DNA from: Xanthoparmelia taractica
Lineage: Eukaryota > Ascomycota > Lecanoromycetes > Lecanorales > Parmeliaceae
NCBI GenBank assembly: GCA_033085395.1
Contig: JANQBS010000450.1
Coordinates: 1-22,214 of the forward strand
DNA: 22,214 nucleotides
Reading direction: 5' to 3'
Shown piece by piece: positions 18,622 to 22,214 of the stretch. The first letter of the stretch is position 1, and each line of letters begins with the position of its first letter. The translations under genes were made by a program, and so were the position numbers. The notes below the pieces were generated by a model. It was not told where the DNA came from. It did no database searches and saw only the letters and a list, made by a program, of their open reading frames with translations.

Positions 18622-19930
18622 CTTAATTAATGCAGATTTCACGTGATCAATTGAAGATACATTAATCCATGTAAAAGGAGATATTCAACGGGAAGAAGTA
18701 AGCCTTGCTGATCTAGAACAATAAACGTTACTATGAAAGGTCTACCCTGGCAATCGGTAAGAGGTATGGGAAGTCAAGAGCAGGAAACTGCGAATTTGGA
18801 AGGAGCGACTGAACTCTGCAACTGACATATAAAGCGAAGTAGGGTCTGACTGTAAAAGCTAACTGGCGGACGAGAGGGCTTATGGACGGGTAGCCAAACT
18901 CTTCCGCTTATATTCAAGGTAGCTCAATGATAGTTCAAGCACCGTTCACTTGACGGTGGCAGATACTCGCCTCCGGATTTACCTCCACATGCCTTGCTCT
19001 TGCTTATTGGTTCCCTGTGATTCTTGCCTAGCGAGACCTTTCCCACGATAGTCGGTGTTCTCGTCGCAGCCCTTTGCGGTTCATGCATGGCCTGCCTAGC
19101 ACCGCATCCATAGCCTGGAAAGGAAATTTAATAGCGTCATACGCTTTGCCGCCAACGTCCAAGTCATCCACCATGGTCATGCATTTGAGAGCCGAGCTCC
19201 TGCTGCGTATATCCACATATTCTGGGAGAGCTGTTTTTGTTCTCCTTGACCATACGAAACTTGGGCTTCTTCATTGATAGCCGATTATCATAATAGCATC
19301 ATACTGGAGAGTCTTGAGGTGGAGAGGATATATAGGCAAGGCTTAGGTTCAGTGATGTAGGATGCAATCGACGCCGTCCATTGAGGTGCTGGAAGTTGAG
19401 GCCGAGGACTGGCAGGGAGAGAAGCTTCTTTGGGACGCCGCTGCTTGTAATATGGAAAGCCATGGCGCTGCAAACCTAATCAGTAAGTGATATTGGTTGC
19501 AATCAATACGGACGGAGAAGAAGTGGTAATGGAAGTAGACAATGAAAGAGGGGAACATTTGAGCAAGCCATCATCCGAAGCTTGCAGAGCAGAGCCACTA
19601 CACTGCGGAAGACCTGCCCGACAGCGCAATCCAGTGTTAAGCACTCCAGGACTGAAAGAGTTTCGCGACAGGAGGAAGACTTTCGAGCTCGGGGCACTCG
19701 ATCTCTATGGCATCACGACTGCGAAGCGAACTGGAAGATGAAATTTTTCGAATAGACAAGGCAAGCAAGCCTTCTGATATTGATAGAGGCGGAAATCATA
19801 TAAGGCCATACGTGGAGCTTGCGACTTGCGTTCGGGGTAGTCGTTTTGTTGGTAGTAATTCTTGATCAATGTAATTGGACACTTTGCACACGCCTCGGGG
19901 ATAATAAGTACCGTGTTCGATTTTCTTTCT
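18622..19930. other. Intergenic region, no confident gene
   Basis: This 1.3 kb is of island-type composition and contains the promoter of the GNAT-like gene. The longer frames begin at non-ATG codons. One minus-strand ATG frame, 19463-19299 (54 codons, starting MAFHITSSGVPKKLLSLPVL), has an acceptor-like TACTGATTAGGTTTGCAG just upstream of its ATG. It could be an exon of a small spliced gene, but I cannot support it further. Confidence 0.4.
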
Positions 19931-20104
19931 CTTCTTTAACGTATTATTAATAAAAATATACTTCGAAGTTAAACTTCGACTTTAAATAGAGAAATTTTTT
20001 AATAATGTTTATCTTTTAACGTATAAAAAAATTATTAAGAAGAATTATTACACGCTAAAGCTCGCGTATAAGATTTATTTAAAGTAAATAATTATTTATA
20101 AGAC
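19931..20104. other. Start of the right-hand RIP-mutated AT block
   Basis: Composition changes abruptly near 19930 to TpA-rich, CpA/TpG-poor sequence with CpG retained. A short inverted repeat, TTCGAAGTTAAACTTCGA, lies near 19961-19979. No gene. Confidence 0.5.
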
Positions 20105-20106
20105 TA

Positions 20107-20377
20107 CGGGTCGGAAAGGTGTGGTATCTATTGAACATAGTCATTTTCAACTTTTTTTCAACTTTTTTTAAAAAATTATATCTTTTTAATCTATTTATAG
20201 AATTTTATAACTATATAAGCGTTCGCTTAAGCTTTTTACGTATTTTTAGAATATAAAAAATATTACGTAATATATTTATTAAAAACTTAATGAAAGTATG
20301 GGATATATTATATCTTTCGATATAGTATTCGAAAAACTGATCCCATACGATCAAATATACCACACCTTTCCGACCCG
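20107..20377 (+). mobile_element. Complete 271-bp TIR element (MITE-like), TA target duplication
   Basis: The left end is CGGGTCGGAAAGGTGTGGTA and the right end is its perfect reverse complement, TACCACACCTTTCCGACCCG; one further base pair also matches. TA flanks both ends (20105-20106 and 20378-20379). It has no coding capacity. An inner inverted pair, GTATGGGAT (near 20299) and ATCCCATAC (near 20340), would extend a hairpin. TA duplication and short TIRs indicate the Tc1/mariner/pogo group, mobilised in trans; that class assignment is inference. It retains CAAC and CATAG words that are TA-mutated in the copy at 1-130, so it is the less RIP-damaged copy. Confidence 0.85.
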
Positions 20378-20379
20378 TA

Positions 20380-21323
20380 ATCCTCTTTTTCTTTCTTTCT
20401 TTCTTAGCTATTAGTTCACTTAATAATCTAAATAATTACTTTAATATCTACGTTTATTAATCTCGCTAATTATCTAGTTATTATATAACTTTATTAAAAA
20501 GAGATCTTACTATTTTATAATTTTAATAACTTCGTTCGTATAAAGTTATTTAATTAATTATAACAAATAACTCGCGAGTTAATTCTATTAATTTACGAAA
20601 TAGAAACGTTTTATTATTAATTATTAGTAACGTTTTTAATTAAATAGACGAAGATAATAATTATAAAAACGACTCTCGTAAAATACGTCTACTTTATAAT
20701 TAAGTTATTAAGATATTAATTATAATATTAATACGAATTCTATTAATATTATCGACGAAAATAATAATTAATAGAATATTATACTTAATAACTTTATATT
20801 AATAGATAAAGATTCTCGCCTTATAGACTTAATATAAATTTAATATTTTTAACTCTTAAAGCTTAATACTAAAAAGTAATTAATTATCGAAAAACTTAAG
20901 TTAATTAAAATATAGAATATATAAGAATATCGTCGCGAGTATAGCGATAATTATTATCGCGATGCGAGTCGTAAGAAGATAAGCGTTATTAAAGTATTTA
21001 ATACGTAATATCTTAATAACTATAACTCGACGATTATATTTATTCGAGATTATAAGAATTATATTATTTTAGTATCTTATATCGACTTTCGAACGAATAA
21101 AGAAAACACTTATTAATCTTCTACTCTCTTAATCGATGCTAAGAAATAAATCTAAAGAAATATATAAAATACTATACTATATGATATCGAAGAATCTATC
21201 TAAAAGAAATATAAGGAATAATACTTAAATTAAGTTTATAATTTAATTATTAAGTTTTATAATATAAATTATTAATTAATTAAAGCGACTATAAGAGACT
21301 CGTAATCGATTATAAGCTTTAAT
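20380..21323. other. RIP-degraded AT-rich sequence, unassigned
   Basis: It begins with a short TTTC microsatellite (about 20386-20405). One plus-strand frame around 20915-21130 reads through rare stops with a charged composition (EYRREYSDNYYRDASRKKIS, later YIDFRTNKENTY), suggesting a former coding region, perhaps a transposon. I recognise no domain. CpG remains while CpA/TpG are depleted. Confidence 0.4.
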
Positions 21324-21735
21324 TACGAGTCGGAAAGATCTGGTATATTTAGTAAGATATTCCATATTATATCGTATTATATTATATCATAAGAGAGTAT
21401 TATAGAGAGATTATATTAGATTACTTATAAAGATATAAGATGGAAAATTACTAATATTAAGAAATGATCTGGAAAATTTTTAATATATGTAGAATATCTT
21501 ATAATGTAGATTATTTCCTATATTAGATAACGAATAAGATAAGAAAATTCCAGGTTAATATACAAGTTAGGGCGAAATTAGCTTAAGTAATTATTAAACT
21601 TCGACACTTAATAAGTGATATTAAGATAAACTCTCTTCTGATTTAATCTCGCTAAGTAAATATAGCTATTCTAATAAGTAATAACTAGAATAATAATTAT
21701 AATACATTATTTTCTTGAATTTCGCGGTAACACAT

Positions 21736-21885
21736 ATGAAGGGGGTACGTTTTTCTAGATCGGCTATTAAGGTTATTCATAAGTCGGCGAAAGCTTTTCT
21801 TTATTATATATTCGAAGATGTTAATCTTTGTGTTATTTATGCGAAGCGTGTAACTTTAATAACTAAGAATATATAACTATAAAGA
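21736..21885 (+). pseudogene. Histone H3 / CENP-A-like histone-fold fragment, RIP-damaged
   Basis: The frame from ATG 21736 reads MKGVRFSRSAIKVIHKSAKA, then FLYYIFEDVNLCVIYAKRVT, then LITKNI-stop-L-stop-RT. It aligns without gaps to the second half of histone H3 (R-F-x-x-S-A-I ... A-Y/F-L ... L-F-E-D-T-N-L-C-A-I-H-A-K-R-V-T-I-x-x-K-D-I-Q-L-A-R-R). Many differences are RIP transitions: the stop is TAA for CAA (Gln), H to Y in VIYAK, A to V in NLCV, D to N in TKNI, and E to K in the first helix. The pair A-F-L and Y-Y-I-F (from a probable H-I/L-F) resembles the centromeric H3 form AEAFLVHLFED more than canonical H3, but the fragment is too short to decide. No N-terminal tail or alpha-N helix can be read upstream. 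It lies in AT-rich transposon sequence and cannot make a full histone. Confidence 0.72.
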
Positions 21886-22029
21886 ACGATCGTAAATTCT
21901 TTTCATAATGCGAAGGAAGAAGAGAGAAATTTACTATCGTAGAATAAATAGTAGATTACTATTGTAATTAGCGTGCTAACAATTCTTCTAATAATTAAAT
22001 AAATCAAATACACTAATAATAATAGAAAT

Positions 22030-22095
22030 AGCTCGCCAAGCCCTAGATAATTGCGAAGATCTTTTGTAATATAATATTAAATGCAATGGCGAGCT
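22030..22095. repeat. Short inverted repeat and flanking direct repeats near the histone-like remnant
   Basis: AGCTCGCCA (22030-22038) and TGGCGAGCT (22087-22095) are perfect inverted repeats 48 bases apart. Separately, a 25-base direct repeat starting ATAACTAGAATAATAATT occurs at 21681-21705 and 22155-22179 with one mismatch, on either side of the histone-like frame. Both are short in AT-rich DNA and may be chance or remnants of a repeat. Confidence 0.4.
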
Positions 22096-22214
22096 TAGCT
22101 TAATAATGTGATAATAAAGTGAAATAATAGTAATAACGATAATAAAGTAAAGTGATAACTAGAATAATAATTAGAATACGTTCGCATAATTCTATATAGA
22201 GTAACTTCTTCTAT

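Larger units (their letters stand above)
21326..22214 (+). mobile_element. Possible larger TIR element starting here and leaving the window
   Basis: TA (21324-21325) is followed by CGAGTCGGAAAGATCTGGTA, which matches the TIR of the 271-bp element with about four differences, two of them G-to-A. The similarity continues a few bases (TATTT) and then ends, so this is a relative, not another copy of the short element. No matching inverted terminus occurs before 22214, so the other end would lie outside. It could equally be a solitary, truncated terminus. If it is a true element, the histone-H3-like remnant at 21736 would be inside it. Confidence 0.4.

Noticed and set aside
1..22214. CRISPR arrays, tRNA or rRNA genes, bacterial operon signals
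   Set aside because: No regularly spaced repeats, no tRNA A/B-box pair with a cloverleaf, and no rRNA-like sequence were found. The window is eukaryotic.

Overview
The window looks like nuclear DNA of a filamentous ascomycete (Pezizomycotina, possibly a Dothideomycete; I cannot name the species). The signs are very short introns with GT...CTGAC...AG signals, fungal protein families, and a sharp split between AT-rich blocks and a GC-balanced island. The AT blocks (1 to about 8700 and about 19930 to the end) are poor in CpA/TpG and rich in TpA while CpG survives. In translated elements Gln and Trp codons have become stops and Asp has become Asn. This is the signature of repeat-induced point mutation (RIP).

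Left block. A complete LTR retrotransposon lies on the minus strand at 527-7434, with 160-162 bp LTRs and a perfect 5-bp target duplication (AGTAT). It is a Ty3/Gypsy chromovirus. Gag, a C2HC-like finger, protease, reverse transcriptase, a DD35E integrase and a C-terminal chromodomain can all be read in one uninterrupted frame phase, broken only by point-mutation stops. It sits inside older, more strongly RIP-mutated sequence (133-526 and 7440-8700).

Central island, about 8700-19930. It holds six genes: an unrecognised coiled-coil protein (8946-9662, +); a C2H2 zinc-finger protein (10556-11851, -); ribosomal protein eS8 with a 48-bp intron (12617-13273, -); two divergently transcribed paralogues sharing a C-terminal motif (13988-14731, - and 15689-16231, +); and a probably spliced GNAT-like protein with a long disordered linker and a conserved C-terminal domain (16672-18621, -). 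A core translation gene is therefore enclosed between transposon-rich, RIP-mutated blocks.

Right block. A 271-bp TA-flanked element with perfect terminal inverted repeats (20107-20377) has an inverted partner at positions 1-130, so the two copies bracket about 20 kb. A related, mutated terminus starts at 21326. The sequence to its right contains a short degenerate reading frame clearly related to the histone-fold half of histone H3/CENP-A (21736-21885), which is the most unexpected item here.

Coding starts were moved to the first in-frame ATG wherever the longest open frame began at a non-ATG codon. Exon limits are exact only for eS8.
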